This document shows, piece by piece, positions 1-11,930 of a DNA stretch of 64,000 nt (the stretch's first letter is position 1; the number at the start of each line of letters is the position of its first letter). A program made the translations under genes and the position numbers. Below the pieces are notes generated by a model, which was given only the letters and a program-made list of their open reading frames with translations, was not told the DNA's origin and searched no databases. The stretch spans positions 9,949,551 through 10,013,550 of the forward strand of contig OY829657.1 of NCBI GenBank assembly GCA_963691815.1. The letters run 5' to 3'. This stretch comes from Echiichthys vipera (taxonomy: Eukaryota > Chordata > Actinopteri > Perciformes > Trachinidae).

Positions 1-2084
1 TTTCAAATTACATTTAACAGATCTTCAAAGTGTGATTATTTTCCTAGCACTAATTTATTTAGTAATTAATGTTTACTTTGTTTTATTTTAGAGATTCCTC
101 CAAGTACCACCACAGAGAGCTTAAGTACTACCGGTGGTACAAGTGCCACAGTTTGAGAACCAGTGCACTAGACTATGCACAATCAAAGCCATTATGCACA
201 TTCGAAGAGGCTAAGTCTGAGGACTGTTCTATGATATTACCTCAATACACGTTGCTCTTTGCAACCTGTCCACCCACAACACAACTCGGCCATCTGTCTT
301 GACCGGTTGGGAAGGAAGAAAAAGGGAGAGAGAAAGAGAGAAAACACAGACAGATGGACAGAGAGAGACAAAGACAGGAACAAAGAAAGGTAGAGAGACA
401 GTCCCAGAGATGCAAGTAACCACAAAAGTAGCAGTAACTACAATCATACCTGCAGTAATATGACTTGTATGTTATGGCAGTTAATATAGTAGAATAGTAG
501 AAGCAAGCACAGCCAAGGTGATAGAATATGACAATGATAATAATTATGGTGGTAAATATGATCATAATGATATAAATGGACTAACCTAACATAAAGCACA
601 TAATTACTTTTTAACCCCAAAATGTAGAGGTTTTGGGGACTTTTTTAGCCCTGAGTACAGTCTGTAGTCACAAAGCTGCAGACACTTCCTGTTGTAATTG
701 CACAGTAATAACAGGTGGTTACTTTTGTTCCTCTTACTCCTACATTTTCCGTTTGACTTCTTCCACTGAAAGATCACTGAAATGCGTCCTCTTGCCCTCC
801 TATGTACCCACAAAATCCAGATGGGGTTGATGCACAGGAGACCTGTGAATTCCCAGATGAAGCCAAGAATTGGATTGTTTCTAACATACCTATGTGCAGC
901 ATCGCTTTTACCTTGCACCTTGCACCCAATTAAATCCAACACAAGTGGATTACCTACACCTTTGAGCTTCTTTTCCTTTTCACACTCACAGTAAGCTAAT
1001 GCCTTTTCACTGTCTAAAGTTTAATCTAAGAGGCTGTAAGACAACACATACGGACCAGTAACAGATCATTACTTGTATTGTCTCACCACAGCTTGACGAC
1101 TACACCTGAATCATTTGTATGTTGGATCCTTGACGTTCCCATATCAGTTGAAGCCCGGAGGCGATGCGATGAATTGATCGGTTTGAAGTTACACAGAAAT
1201 ACAATCTCATACTGAATACCGTTGGAAAGTGAAGCACTACCAGCGCCACCCTTGGAACAAAAACACAAAAGATCCCAACCTACTTGGCACCACCCTCAAC
1301 ACACATGTACACCATTGCTGAAAGAGAGATTGTGAATATGTCGGTGTTGAATGTCTTTTTTTTTCACAAGTGGTGAAAAAGAAGTTCATTGTTCAGTAAA
1401 ATGCTGCACATCATGCTTTTAAAAACTTTGTGTGATGGTTTTGATTTGACATATAGGCTGTTTGTTATGTTTAGTATTATGTTTATTATTACCACCTTTC
1501 TTTTTCGATGTTGTTTCAAAATTGTATTGCAATTTTTACAACTCTGTCGGTAAAATATAAACCCAGTTTATGTCGAGGATGACTGGTATTAGTTGTGGGA
1601 GTGAAAGTAACAGTCATGCTTTTGTAAAAGTTGTAACTAGGGGTACTCATAGAACTTTTTTAAAGAGTAAAAGTTATGTTCAACCAACAGATGTCACCGC
1701 AGAGCAAATTCTCTGTTGCTGCATTGTACTTTTTGTACTCTCATCCTGCCAGATGGCACTTTATCACAGCCATAGGGCATCTCAGTGAATGTGACATCTT
1801 TTGCCTTTGTCTTTGTGGCATCTGTGAGCCTGTTGAAAGCAATCTCTAATGCAGACAAAACAGTGGGAAAAGGCTTCCCAAATGGGTCAGTACACACAGA
1901 CAAATAGGAGAGGAGCCTTTAAATACTGAAAAGTGAGATCATTTCATTTTATAAATATATGAGTAGATTACAGACGAAGAACACAAAAAGGCTTAGAATC
2001 TTCTCTGGATTGTAATGTATTTCAAGCTTTTCCTCCCGGAGTTACAAGTTTTATGCTGTGTATGATTGATCATAGGGCAGCTCA
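1..2084. other. Intergenic, no gene seen
   Basis: AT-rich DNA with a purine-rich GA tract at about 308-400. Part of 1680-1800 resembles 14040-14150: both contain an ACTCTCATC...CAGATGGCACTT core, so it is probably an old dispersed repeat. The short open frames are unconvincing. Confidence 0.5.
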
Positions 2085-2424
2085 TCATCATCGTAGCATC
2101 TATCGTCTCACAGCAAGAGGGTTGCTGGTTCGAATCCGTGTGTGTGTTTGCATGTTCTCCCTGTGACCGTGGGTTTTCTCCGGGTTCTCCGGTTTCCTCC
2201 CACAGTCCAAAAACATGCATGTGTTTGGTTAATTGATGACACTAAAATTGCCCGTAGGTGTGAATGGTTGTCTGTCTCTGTACGTCTCTATGTGCCCTGC
2301 GATAGACTGGCGTCCTGTCCAGGGTGTACCCCGCCTCACGCCCGATGTCAGCTGGGATCGTCTCCAGCCTCCCCGTGACCCCGATAGGGACAATCGGTTG
2401 AAGATGGATGAATGGATGAATAAT
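2085..2424 (+). mobile_element. tRNA-like SINE/dispersed teleost repeat, copy 1
   Basis: It has a pol III box-B-like GGTTCGAATCC near 2127 preceded by the CGTCTCACAGCAAGAGGG segment. A CTCC-rich body follows (CATGTTCTCC, TCCGGTTTCCTCCCAC, GATAGACTGGCGTCCTGTCC, CAGCTGGGATCG), then a GGATGAATGGATGAA tail. The same body recurs at 17331-17706 and, in part, at 25551-25705. The 5' head is more degraded here than in the 17 kb copy. Confidence 0.8.
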
Positions 2425-3090
2425 CATATCGGGTATAATTAAATTCTAACAAGTAAACTATAAGTACAAGAGTGGGGTGCTTATAATAGTAAAAACCAGA
2501 TCCCATACTATTTTTTTTCCTTGCATTCAACAGCTTTTCTTTTGAATGTCAACCTTTACCTACCCCTACTGTGTGACTTTGTTTGTCACTATCATTTTGA
2601 TAAGGTTATATTAGTCATGCAAATAGGTGTGGGCCGTAAAACTCAAACCACGTTTTTGCATGCTATCTCCAATTCTGACTCAACTGAGTCAACACCTGCA
2701 CTCGAACATGAATGTCAAAATTTGGTGCCAATGCATGGTAGAAGTCGAAAGTTGTACAATATACATACATTTAAACTTTACCTGCTGGTAGTATAGAGAA
2801 AAAGTCCGGTGTTCACCAACTTTATCAGAATTCATGGCAATGAAGTGCAGAACACATCTGCGGATGTGCAGCCTATACACTAATGGCCTACACCTGATGC
2901 ACAAGAAACATTTTAGACCGTAAAAATATCTTGTTATGGTGTGTTGAGAGAAGTAGGCTATGGGCCATTCACAGTCTTATCACATTGCACGTCTTATTAG
3001 CTTTGACATGTCTGCTTTATTTCTGCCTGGTGTACTCTGTCATTACACAACCGGAAGAAACGCCAAATGTGGATCATAAAGAATTGAATA

Positions 3091-4259
<1,169 letters not shown>

Positions 4260-4491
4260 TCACTTCTGCTCATGTGAGCCCAGCAGCCCTGCTCTCCTCA
4301 GCACCTCGCTCACACTGGGGAGCAGTTTGTCATTAAAGTCCCACAGGCGGGTGTCCATGTGGAGCTGCTCCAGCGGCAGTTGTGCCGGGGTATTGATTGG
4401 GGCGTGAATGATCCGACAGACATTTGGTGGGATCTTGAACTTTTGTCCAAACATCTTGAGCACCTCGTGTACTGAGGTCTGCTGCACCATC
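4260..4491 (-). CDS. GT92 coding exon 4 with stop
   Basis: The acceptor CGTCACAG precedes 4491 and the TGA stop is 4262-4260. The exon completes the split Arg codon and encodes MVQQTSVHEVLKMFG, a PPNVCRIIHAP segment, MDTRLWDFNDKLLP and a VLRRAGL tail. The family usually ends close after this last motif, so the C-terminus looks complete. Confidence 0.9.
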
Positions 4492-7400
4492 CTGTGACGA
4501 ACACACCAGTCAACCACACATTCACTGAAAATCACATGAATGCTGCTACTTATTATATATAATATATTTTTTAACAGACTTCACTAATAGCCTGAGAAGC
4601 CAGCCTACCTTGGCTGAACTATCAACTTGTGTGGGTGGTATATCTTTCTGTCGGGCTCCTCCCTGTAGATGCGCTCCAGAATATTAAAGCCTGGCACCCC
4701 TCTCCATTGAGGCAGGGGACCCTTTTTACTCTCATCAAAGGGCTTCTTGGGAAATACATGGTTCTCAATGAGGAACACCCCCGTCTGCAGAACGTGATGT
4801 TTGACGAGTGTGGCATGGAAGTTGGAAAAATAGTAGAATATAAATAAATACTACATATGATAAATATGTTTGGATAAAATGTTGATGTCAATTTGAAATG
4901 CACACTCAGCTTACCCTACGTACATTTGGATGCTGCTGTTGGAGCATGTCCATCAGAGACATCAGGTTGTTGTGTTGGTATGGCATTATAATCTCATCAA
5001 TGTCGTTCAACAGGACGTAGCGTGAGCGGTCCATGGATCTGTAAATGCACTCATTAAGCGTAGTCAGCTGGCCAAAGTAGTGCACGTCACCCCCGCTCTC
5101 TGAGAAGAGCCAGCCACGAGATGGATTCAGATGCTGGTCGATGGGCCAAGGAACCATCTCCACGAAGCCCTCCTGGCTGTAGCTCTGCAGCAGGCGGTCC
5201 AGTTCTGGGCCGCAGCTGGTGTTATAGATCACCACCCTGTCTACACCCAGTAACCTGGAGCAAGGTGAAGCAGAGGTTAAAATGCATTACATTACACTGT
5301 TCAATGCAGCTAACAAACAGTGCATTAGAGAGCAAGATATCATCTTAAATTGGGAGTGTATCCCTTTCAAATAAATAATAAGTGCTACAGTACGAGAAGT
5401 ATGTGCTTGGAGATAGACTGTATAAAAAAAACAACTGTTTTTTCTCTGTCGAGGTTGGTTCTCTTAACTTGCTCCTATCGTACTCACCTATGGGAGTCGT
5501 CATCTTGTCAGACTTTGACTCCACCTTATTTCCTTTCACCAAAAAGGGCATTGATTTGACGTTGGGGGGAGGGAGATACGTCCATCTGGCTGATGCATAC
5601 TGGATTAGCATTAGCACCACCGGTATTCAACACAGTACCATGCCCATAGACTGTAAAACACTGACCCTCATGGCCCGAATCCTCCTGGTGCTCCAGATTA
5701 GAATCTAGTGCCATCATGAGGCAGAAAATTATGCTGTGAAAAATGGCCAATTTAACATGAGGGCAATGAGAAATTGCTCTATTATGAAACATGCCCCTAG
5801 TGGACACTCATTGAACTGCAATTTTTGGCACTTCCTTATTGGATCAACCAAGAAGTCGCTGTGGTGGGGGCTTGGCTTAGAGACATAAGTAGTGCTAACA
5901 AGGGATGCTAATTCACAAAAAAGTCAATGAAGCGAACAAAAAGCATAGATTTGTACTGGACACTCTACCCCACTTCCACACACAGAAGATTACACACTTG
6001 ATGAGCGAGATATAACATGTTAATTAGAGTGCAGTGGAGGTGCTTTTTAGGTGTTACCTTTGGACAGCCAGGCTAGCTGTTTCCCTCCATTTCCATTTCC
6101 GTTTTTGTGCTAAGCTAACAGATTCACGGCTGCATCTTAATATGTGTTTTATTTGTGTTACTGTGAGAGTGGCATCAGTCATCTTATCCATACCGCAAGA
6201 AAGCATTTCTCACAAAATGACAAACTATTCCTTTAATTACACTAAGAGATAGCCACAGTTTGTGCAGTTTGAACTTAATAAATTCTTCAGGAGATGTGTT
6301 CTATATCTTTTTGTTATTCTAACATGTCTGTGATTTTATATCATTTTTTAGTGTTTAAATCAGTAATGAATGTCTATGAAAGTCACCTTGGGCAACCAAT
6401 GTTTGTTGATTTGATTGCCCTCTACTGCTTCTAATAATACTGCTACTAAAATTACAGAAGTGGGCTTGTTAGGGTTGGAAAGTGAATAAGCAGTGTTTGC
6501 CCCTCCCTCATTACCCCCACTGAAGTGCCCTTGAGCAAGGCCCTTAACCCCAACTGCTCTAGTGAAGTGTTCAGCAGCCAGCAGTTTTGTTGTACTGGGC
6601 AACTTCCAGGTGTGAATGTGTAAATGTGTGAATGTGATCAGGGCGTTCCTGAACAGTCAACAGAGCTTTTTTTCCACATTCATCAAACGTGCAATATGCA
6701 GGTTAGTAACCACAGAGCCAGCGGTTCAAATTGCAATTTGTGAAAGCTGGAAGCTTTTAGCTGCAGTCGCAGTTAAAAGCTTCCGGGTCTGACACGCATT
6801 TTCTTCAGAAAATGTACATTCTAGTTCATCTTGAAGCTGTGTCAAAGTGGCATTGGTTGAGCTCTATGGTTATTTTTCAGACTGTCTCTTGTGGCGTTCT
6901 AGTTTTCCACCTCCTGTACTACATTTGCCTTGTAAAGTGCTGACCTGTGCAGCTACAGGGTCTGCGAAAACTACAGCACATCGTATAGTCAAAAATATCT
7001 TCCTACCCACTGGTCTTCTGCTGCATCGTAACTTATTGCACAGTGCAAGCACATTTACAGCAAAGATTTGCATACACCACGGTAACCCTCCCCGCCCTAC
7101 CTTCCCTCCGTACATGTACTATATGCACTAACACAAGGTATGACAACAGTAACAATGTCAGAGAATCGTTGATTCAGCTCATTTGTTGACATTGTGGTTT
7201 GTTGCTCTGCTGACCTGTACATCTCCAGGGTCTGTGCAAACTGGAGCACGTTGTTGTAGTCTCCAAACAGGCTGGAGACACAGACAGTGAAGTTAAATTG
7301 CAGCTTTTTCTTCTCCATCCCATTGGTCTTCTGGTTTCTTATAGGAAGCCAAGTCTGGTTATATCCCTTCTCTCTGTCTGGCTGAGTCAGGAGACTGACA

Positions 7401-7816
7401 TGTGTAGCGTTGCAGTTTTGAGGAATCTGACACATGACATCTGTAGTACCGAAGGGAAATCCAAAGTGGTCCGAGTGTTGTAAAATTGTTGTTGCTGTTG
7501 TACTTGATACATGGCCTGCACAGCAGAAAAGACAGTACAGGGGTTTGATGGAGTCTCTCCTAAAAATGCCAATGATGCGTAAATCCAAGCCATTCACTCT
7601 CTGGTCCATGTAGGCTGACACCAGTAAGTGCTTGGTATTGTTGAGGGGGGTGATGGTCCGCTCAGAGATCCACCGGGGGCAAGTGTACAGAGCTCCACGT
7701 GGCTTTGGGATGGCGCCGTACGTCCTGGGAGCACTCACAATGACACAGAGGATGAAGGTGAGGGTAGCAATCAAGAGGAGGAAGAGCTTCCCTTTGAGTC
7801 CTTTTGCATTGTCCAT
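4260..7816 (-). CDS. Glycosyltransferase family 92 (DUF23/GALT-1-like) protein, 4 coding exons, complete
   Basis: Join of 7816-7215, 5254-4915, 4784-4609 and 4491-4260 on the minus strand gives 449 codons with no internal stop. The three introns are GT-AG and the phases match (2, 0, 2). The protein has a short basic N-terminus, a hydrophobic signal anchor (about residues 11-28), a lumenal stem with four N-x-T sequons (N59, N136, N153, N175), and the GT92 core. Core features seen are RLLGVDRVVIYNTSCGPELD (about 201-220, with a fifth sequon), the LLNDIDEIIMP metal/nucleotide-sugar motif (D285, D287, E288), ENHVFPKKPFDES (about 321-333), and the C-terminal VWDF-type segment (here LWDFNDKLLP). 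GT92 enzymes are Golgi type II transferases; characterised members such as C. elegans GALT-1 add beta-1,4-galactose to N-glycan core fucose. Substrate and activity here are inferred from family only. The start is the first in-frame ATG; a splice acceptor at 7850-7845 suggests a further 5'UTR exon upstream that I could not place. I see no canonical AATAAA close downstream of the stop. Confidence 0.9.
4609..4784 (-). CDS. GT92 coding exon 3
   Basis: The acceptor TTCTGCAG precedes 4784 and the donor AG/GTAGGC lies at 4609/4608. The exon encodes 58 residues, from TGVFLIENHVFPKK through the WRGVPGFNILERIYRE segment to HPHKLIVQP, then two bases of an Arg codon. The match to the GT92 C-terminal half is continuous in a single frame. 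Confidence 0.9.
4915..5254 (-). CDS. GT92 coding exon 2 (catalytic core with D-x-D-E motif)
   Basis: The acceptor CTTGCTCCAG precedes 5254 and the donor AGG/GTAAGC lies at 4915/4914. The exon completes codon 201 (Arg) and runs to Arg314. It contains VVIYNTSCGPELDRLL, a tryptophan/proline-rich stretch (EMVPWPIDQ), the conserved GQLTTLNECIYR segment and the putative catalytic NDIDE motif. This is the most diagnostic exon for assignment to GT92. Confidence 0.92.
5440..5890. repeat. Dispersed repeat in GT92 intron 1, pair with 49535-49930
   Basis: Its first about 170 bp (TATGGGAGTC, CATCTTGTCA, GACTTTGACTCC, GACGTTGGGGGGAGGGAGAT) and its last about 60 bp (TTTTTGGCAC, TATTGGATCAACCA, AAGTCGCTGTGGT) match 49540-49690 and 49865-49930 at roughly 80 percent. 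The middle differs. Class unknown. Confidence 0.7.
5990..6250 (-). repeat. Dispersed GCTTAGC-core repeat, reverse copy in GT92 intron 1
   Basis: The plus strand reads GGTGTTACCTTTGGACAGCC, GGCTAGCTGTTTCCCTCC, GTGCTAAGCTAACA, then GAGAGTGGCATCAGTCATCT. This is the reverse complement of the family seen at 3398 and 56275. Confidence 0.65.
6490..6660 (+). mobile_element. SINE fragment (3' body)
   Basis: It carries the teleost SINE landmark AAGTGCCCTTGAGCAAGGCC followed by CTTAACCCCAACTGCTCTAG and a GTGTGAATGTGTAAATGTGTG stretch. The reverse complement of 11290-11340 has the same landmark. No tRNA-like head is recognisable. Confidence 0.55.
6749..6784. repeat. Near-perfect 16-bp inverted repeat (hairpin)
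   Basis: The arms GGAAGCTTTTAGCTGC and GCAGTTAAAAGCTTCC pair at 15 of 16 positions around a 4-base loop. It lies in GT92 intron 1, near the relict exon end. Confidence 0.8.
6939..7045 (-). pseudogene. Relict copy of the 3' end of GT92 exon 1, within intron 1
   Basis: On the plus strand, the TGCTGACCTG...CAGGGTCTG stretch aligns with 7209 onward, and CACTGGTCTTCTG aligns with the CCATTGGTCTTCTG part near 7320. About 43 bases between them are deleted. The exon-end donor ACAG/GTCAGCA is preserved exactly, though no open frame remains. It lies about 270 bp downstream (in gene sense) of the functional exon end, so it is a second decayed duplicate distinct from the one at 8145. Confidence 0.65.
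7215..7816 (-). CDS. GT92 coding exon 1 (signal anchor, stem, start of catalytic domain)
   Basis: This exon encodes residues 1-200 plus two bases of codon 201. It holds the cytoplasmic tail (MDNAKGLKGK), the signal anchor, the stem, and the family-typical SDHFGFPFGTTDVMC segment (about 115-129). The donor is ACAG/GTCAGC at 7215/7214. The exon probably begins at 7844, behind a TTCTGCTTCAG acceptor, so about 28 bases before the ATG would be 5'UTR. That stretch is also open in frame, so an upstream start cannot be fully excluded. Confidence 0.88.
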
Positions 7817-8605
7817 CCAGCCACAGACGACATAGATTCCCAACCTGAAGCAGAATTAGAAAACACAGTTAGAGAGATTACACAACTGAGAAACAGAGCA
7901 AGCACACTGATGGCTAAAGCTGGGCGGTGTCATTACAGAAATATCCTCAGCTCAGAATGTGATCAGCGGAGAAATCAGCAACTCCAATGGCCCCCTTTGT
8001 CAACCTTTTACTTTTGTTTGTTTGTGCTGTTTCACAAGCACCCGTTTTCTTTATCAGTGTTGATTTTTGTTGGCACGATTTTCTGTTACTGAGTTACCAG
8101 TTTGTTATTCACTTTTACAATCAGTCAGTACAATGCAGTCTGGTACAGAGGATGAAGATGAGGATTGCAATGAAGAGGAGGAAGAACATGTCCACCCAGC
8201 CACAGACAACATAGATTCCCTGAGGTAGAATTAAGAGGCACAGTTAGAGGGATTACACATTTGAGAACCAAAGAAAGAGCGCTCTAGCATTACTGCAATG
8301 ATACCTTTGTGGAAGATTTAAATGTGAGCAAGGTTGATTAGAAACAAGTGTTTAATCCTGCACATCTCACTGAATTCCTCTGAGGCAGAATACAAGAGTT
8401 AATAAAAGACTTGTCGTGTGCAAAAAAAGTCTTTCTTAACCCCTAATTCTATTTTAACAGCGTGTGATGTTTTACCAACACCTGTTTTCTTGATGCCAGT
8501 TCATTTGGGGAAATATTCCAAAGTGAAGAGCTCCTTGGTCTTCACTTATACACTGACTCATCAGTTTATTTTACAGGTACACATGTGCAACCTCATGCAA
8601 TCCAC
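7745..8605. repeat. Head-to-tail tandem duplication, two diverged units of about 400-460 bp
   Basis: Unit 1 (about 7745-8144) and unit 2 (about 8145-8605) align along their length with small indels. Unit 1 carries the real start of the GT92 coding region plus about 300 bp upstream; unit 2 carries the relict start and the matching upstream DNA (for example CAAGCACCCGTTTTCTTTAT near 8035 against CCAACACCTGTTTTCTTGAT near 8475). Unit 2 begins where unit 1 ends, as expected for a simple tandem duplication. Confidence 0.6.
8145..8219 (-). pseudogene. Relict copy of the 5' end of GT92 exon 1
   Basis: The stretch aligns with 7745-7844 of the functional exon in the same orientation. The acceptor (CTACCTCAG) and the GIYVVCGW-like leader are preserved and the hydrophobic anchor is still readable, but the ATG is GTG. 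Seven codons (21 nt) are deleted in frame after the initiator region, and a TGA follows soon after the anchor. The copy stops abruptly where the functional exon would continue, next to a tandem breakpoint at about 8145. It cannot encode an enzyme. Confidence 0.75.
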
Positions 8606-9701
8606 TACTACATGCCTGAAATATATCCTTTGCTATGCTGGTGTAGTTTATCCAACTGCATCATATTTAAAGGTCTTGCTAAAATTTTGTCACGCTACAC
8701 GTACATACACAGGTTATACATTCTGCTATCAAATTCACAACCCACAGTCTGTATTTGCAGTCCATTGTAAGCTTGAATGCCTAGTGACACTGCTCTTCCT
8801 TCCCAGTAAGAGTCAAAGGGCACCTGAGGCAATAAGTTTCAGGCTATTAGGGCCTGTTATCAGGTGTAAACATGAAACTAGTTTCACCACATTTATGGAT
8901 AATTGATGATTTATTCCTGTCAGATTTGTGTGCCGGTTGCAGCCAAGGTAGAAAATGAAACAGGAGCCTCAATCCTTTGCAAATTATGAGATACAGGCAA
9001 TAAAATGCAGCTTCCAGTCAAAAAAAAGCACAAGCACAAAAATAGCACTTTTTTTTAATTTTTTTTTAACTTTCCTGTCTTCTCATTACTTACATCTACA
9101 GAGCACATACTTTTACCTACATCGGCAAATAAAATCAATTAAGAAAAGCCAGTAATCTAATTTAATATGCTTGAAACTGGTCATTTATAGGTAACAACTA
9201 AATGCTACACACACACACACACACACAAACAGCTGGAGTGGCGCCTGGTAAACATATATATGTGCAGTGACAATTCATCATCTTGCTTTATTGCTCAGCC
9301 TGCACCCCAAAATAACTATGACAACTACAACGAAATTGTCCATATATCAAAAAAATAGCTCTTCAAATAAGAGCCTTTTTAAACTCCAGCATCTCCTGGA
9401 GCTGACTCTGAAACGGGCCCAGGGGTGAACTCCCAACCACAACTACCTCCATCCATCACACCTGATGTTATACAAGATTATACAGGGTGTATATTATATT
9501 GTTAACTAATCCCATAAAAAGACCAAAGTCAGCAATGCGTCCGTCTCTCAGTACTCCTCTACCTGTCTGTTGCACTCAGCCCAAAGCTCGTTCATTCCTG
9601 CTGAAGACATAAATCTTTAAAAATGGCTCATAAATATATTCTTAGGCTACATAAAACAGCAGGTCATTGTCGTTTTTAGTAAATTGTACTCAAACAGGAC
9701 T

Positions 9702-9740
9702 GTTAGGGACTATTTTCATTGGCGGAAAATAGTCCCTAAC
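9702..9740. repeat. Perfect 15-bp inverted repeat with 9-bp loop
   Basis: The arms are GTTAGGGACTATTTT and AAAATAGTCCCTAAC around CATTGGCGG. It may be the end of a foldback element or an isolated hairpin; no poly-U tail or gene end is linked to it. Confidence 0.85.
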
Positions 9741-10482
9741 ATATTTTTTATAAATGTACCCAGGGAAGCAACGTGACTACTGAGTGAATTATCCTGGAGA
9801 GTTACAGGAAATTGAATTGGTCCTATTCAATGTTCCTGTTATCTGTGGCATCTGCTCGGTGTGGAAAGTTCTCCTGTCAATCACTGCAACTGATTGAGTT
9901 AGGATTTAAGGATCAAACAGGTGGCAACATTAACCATGTCAGATAGTTTTATGTGTGATGTGGGCAGAGTTTTGGCGCTGGCATTTCAGCCTCCACCCAA
10001 TTCAAACAGAAACTGTTGTCTCCATCTCAAAACATTGGCAGCCACTGTAAAACTAGAACTAGCTGCAGGGCACATATGACACTGTAGGTACTGTAAGGGA
10101 GAAATGTTAGCTTGTTTTAAAGTAAGACAGAACGCTTCAAAGATGCCTCTGCCACGGTTCGGTGTGCTTTCATATCGTAGCAGCAGAAGGCTGCAATAAA
10201 TAAATGAAATATATTACCACAGATGTCATGAAAATATTATAGTGCAACACTGTTTTGGCAAGACATAACTTGATATCCAGTATTTAGGCATTAAGTCATT
10301 AACTCTTGAGCAGTTTGATTAAGATTTGCTTCAGTTGGATATCAATGGGGGTAGCCTACTACTGGCCTAACAACAATAGAAAATGACAACTTACTGAGAG
10401 GTGGAGGTGTTTTCTCTTTCGGATGTAGAGACGCTGATAGAGGAAGACAAAATGAGGTAGGTTGGTCTGTCACTGTTCTTAT

Positions 10483-10542
10483 TCTCTCCCTCTCTCACTC
10501 TCTCTCTCTCACTCTCTCTCTCACTCACTCTCTCTCTCTCTC
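10483..10542. repeat. (CT)n simple repeat, interrupted
   Basis: Runs of TCTCTCTC are broken by CACT units over about 60 bp. Confidence 0.95.
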
Positions 10543-11118
10543 ATTCAGTAAGACAGCTCTTTTGGAAGAATGACAGAATATTTTGAATTGAATTATAGAT
10601 TCAGTGTGCACCCTTGCCGTCTGCCTGACAAGCCAAAAAGTGTCATCCATTATGAAAACTGAGCGCATGTGATCCCATGGGTACAACAAGAGAATCAGTC
10701 ATAGCAACTGGGAGCTCTGGGAATAGCTTGCTGTAACATGGACGTGCAAAAAAATTATGCATTATTTTTTTTAAAGGCCCCTAAAAGCCATTAAATAGTC
10801 TCATTAATGTCTGCCAGGTTATTAAAAGTGAATTGTCATATAAAAGCAGCTTTGTCAGTGTTAGCAGATCCTAGCCTTTAGAGAATTTACAACACTACTT
10901 TGTTATGTGCAAAATCAGTTGAAATAATTAAAGCTTTTTATTTGTTTTATTTCAAATATAAACAATATAAAACGCATAGATGATAACACATTAGAAACCT
11001 GTGTATGGCTTATATGAAAGCCACACCCTAAAAACATACAATATAATATAACAAAATAAAAATATCCAAAATCATGAAAACAAATACAAAACAATCAAAT
11101 ACATATGTTTGAATCTAG

Positions 11119-11461
11119 AAGAAGAAGAATTACTTTATTAGTCCCGCAACGGGGAAATTTGATTTTTTCTCTCTATTATTATTATTCATGTTACACACAC
11201 AGGCCCGAAATACACACACATGCACAGACAGAACCTATATACAGTACATGCAATTAATGGAGAGATGTTAGAGCGAGGGGGCTGCCAGTGACCAGCGCCC
11301 CGAGCAGTTGTGAGTTCAGTGCCTTGCTCAACAGCACCTTGGCAGTGCCCAGGAGATGAACTGGCACCTCTCCAGCCACCAGTCCATGCTCCATTCATGG
11401 TCAACACAGGGACTCGAACCGGCGACCCTCCGGTCCCCATGGACTGAGCTACTGCCGCCCC
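11119..11461 (-). mobile_element. tRNA-derived SINE
   Basis: Read on the minus strand, it starts with GGGGCGGCAGTAGCTCAGTC (box A GTAGCTCAGTC), then GGTCGCCGGTTCGAGTCCCT (box B GGTTCGAGTCC). The body contains TGAGCAAGGCACTGAACTCA, and the tail is GGGACTAATAAAGTAATTC followed by TTC repeats. Head, body and tail are all present, so it is nearly full length at about 343 bp. Pol III promoter boxes are intact by eye. Confidence 0.88.
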
Positions 11462-11559
11462 TATTATAAAACAATCGAAGTGTAGGGTGCATATGTGGGG
11501 TTAAAGTTTAATAGCAAAAAATAAAAGGATAAATCAAACTGTAATATAATGTTAACGTA

Positions 11560-11930
11560 TTTATACGTATTTTGTACAAAACCTCTTATTTTTCTAAGGA
11601 CCCCAAGAGATTTAGTGACCTTATTGCAGACAAGAACAAAATGTTCTCTCCAGGAGAGTTTATCATCGATCATAACACCTGAAAAACATGTTGGTGAAAC
11701 TTCCACTATTTCTTCATTATTGATTATTGTCCTTGCCATAATTCTTATTTCCAGCAAAGAACATGAATTTTGACCTGTTGACATTTAGAGATAACATGTT
11801 TGTTTGAAACAAAATTGAATACTGAGGAAGATTGTGATTTGATACCTGAGCCAGATCATTTATACCAATAAGAAATAATAAAGGTCCTATTATGGATCCT
11901 TGTCTCCTCGTTTTACTGTGTTTCAACTGT
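11560..11930 (-). pseudogene. Non-LTR retrotransposon (LINE) reverse-transcriptase fragment, decayed
   Basis: On the minus strand one frame reads RQGSIIGPLLFLIGINDLAQ, the RT motif usually written as xQGSxLGPLLFLxYINDL. It is followed by a shortened SILF...LSLNVNRSKFMFF segment in which the expected FADD catalytic motif and about 40 residues are missing. A frameshift near 11740 moves the match to a second frame with GVMIDDKLSWREHF and CNKVTKSLGVLRKIR, typical of the end of RT in jockey/CR1/L2-type LINEs. The rest has decayed. It cannot make an active enzyme. It lies immediately 5', in the same sense, to the SINE at 11461-11119. Confidence 0.8.

Larger units (their letters stand above)
8606..11118. 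other. No gene seen; AT-rich DNA with simple repeats
   Basis: It holds a short CA tract (9207-9227), a perfect 15-bp hairpin (9702-9740), a CT tract (10483-10542) and A/T-rich runs. No open frame resembles a known protein. Confidence 0.5.

Noticed and set aside
5345..5807. Open frames inside GT92 intron 1 as extra exons
   Set aside because: The segment is a dispersed repeat also found at 49.5 kb, and exons 1 and 2 join perfectly without it.
11400..11461. True tRNA gene from the box A/box B sequences (also at 17331 and 42763)
   Set aside because: They are followed by SINE bodies and cannot fold into intact cloverleafs by eye; they are tRNA-derived SINE heads.
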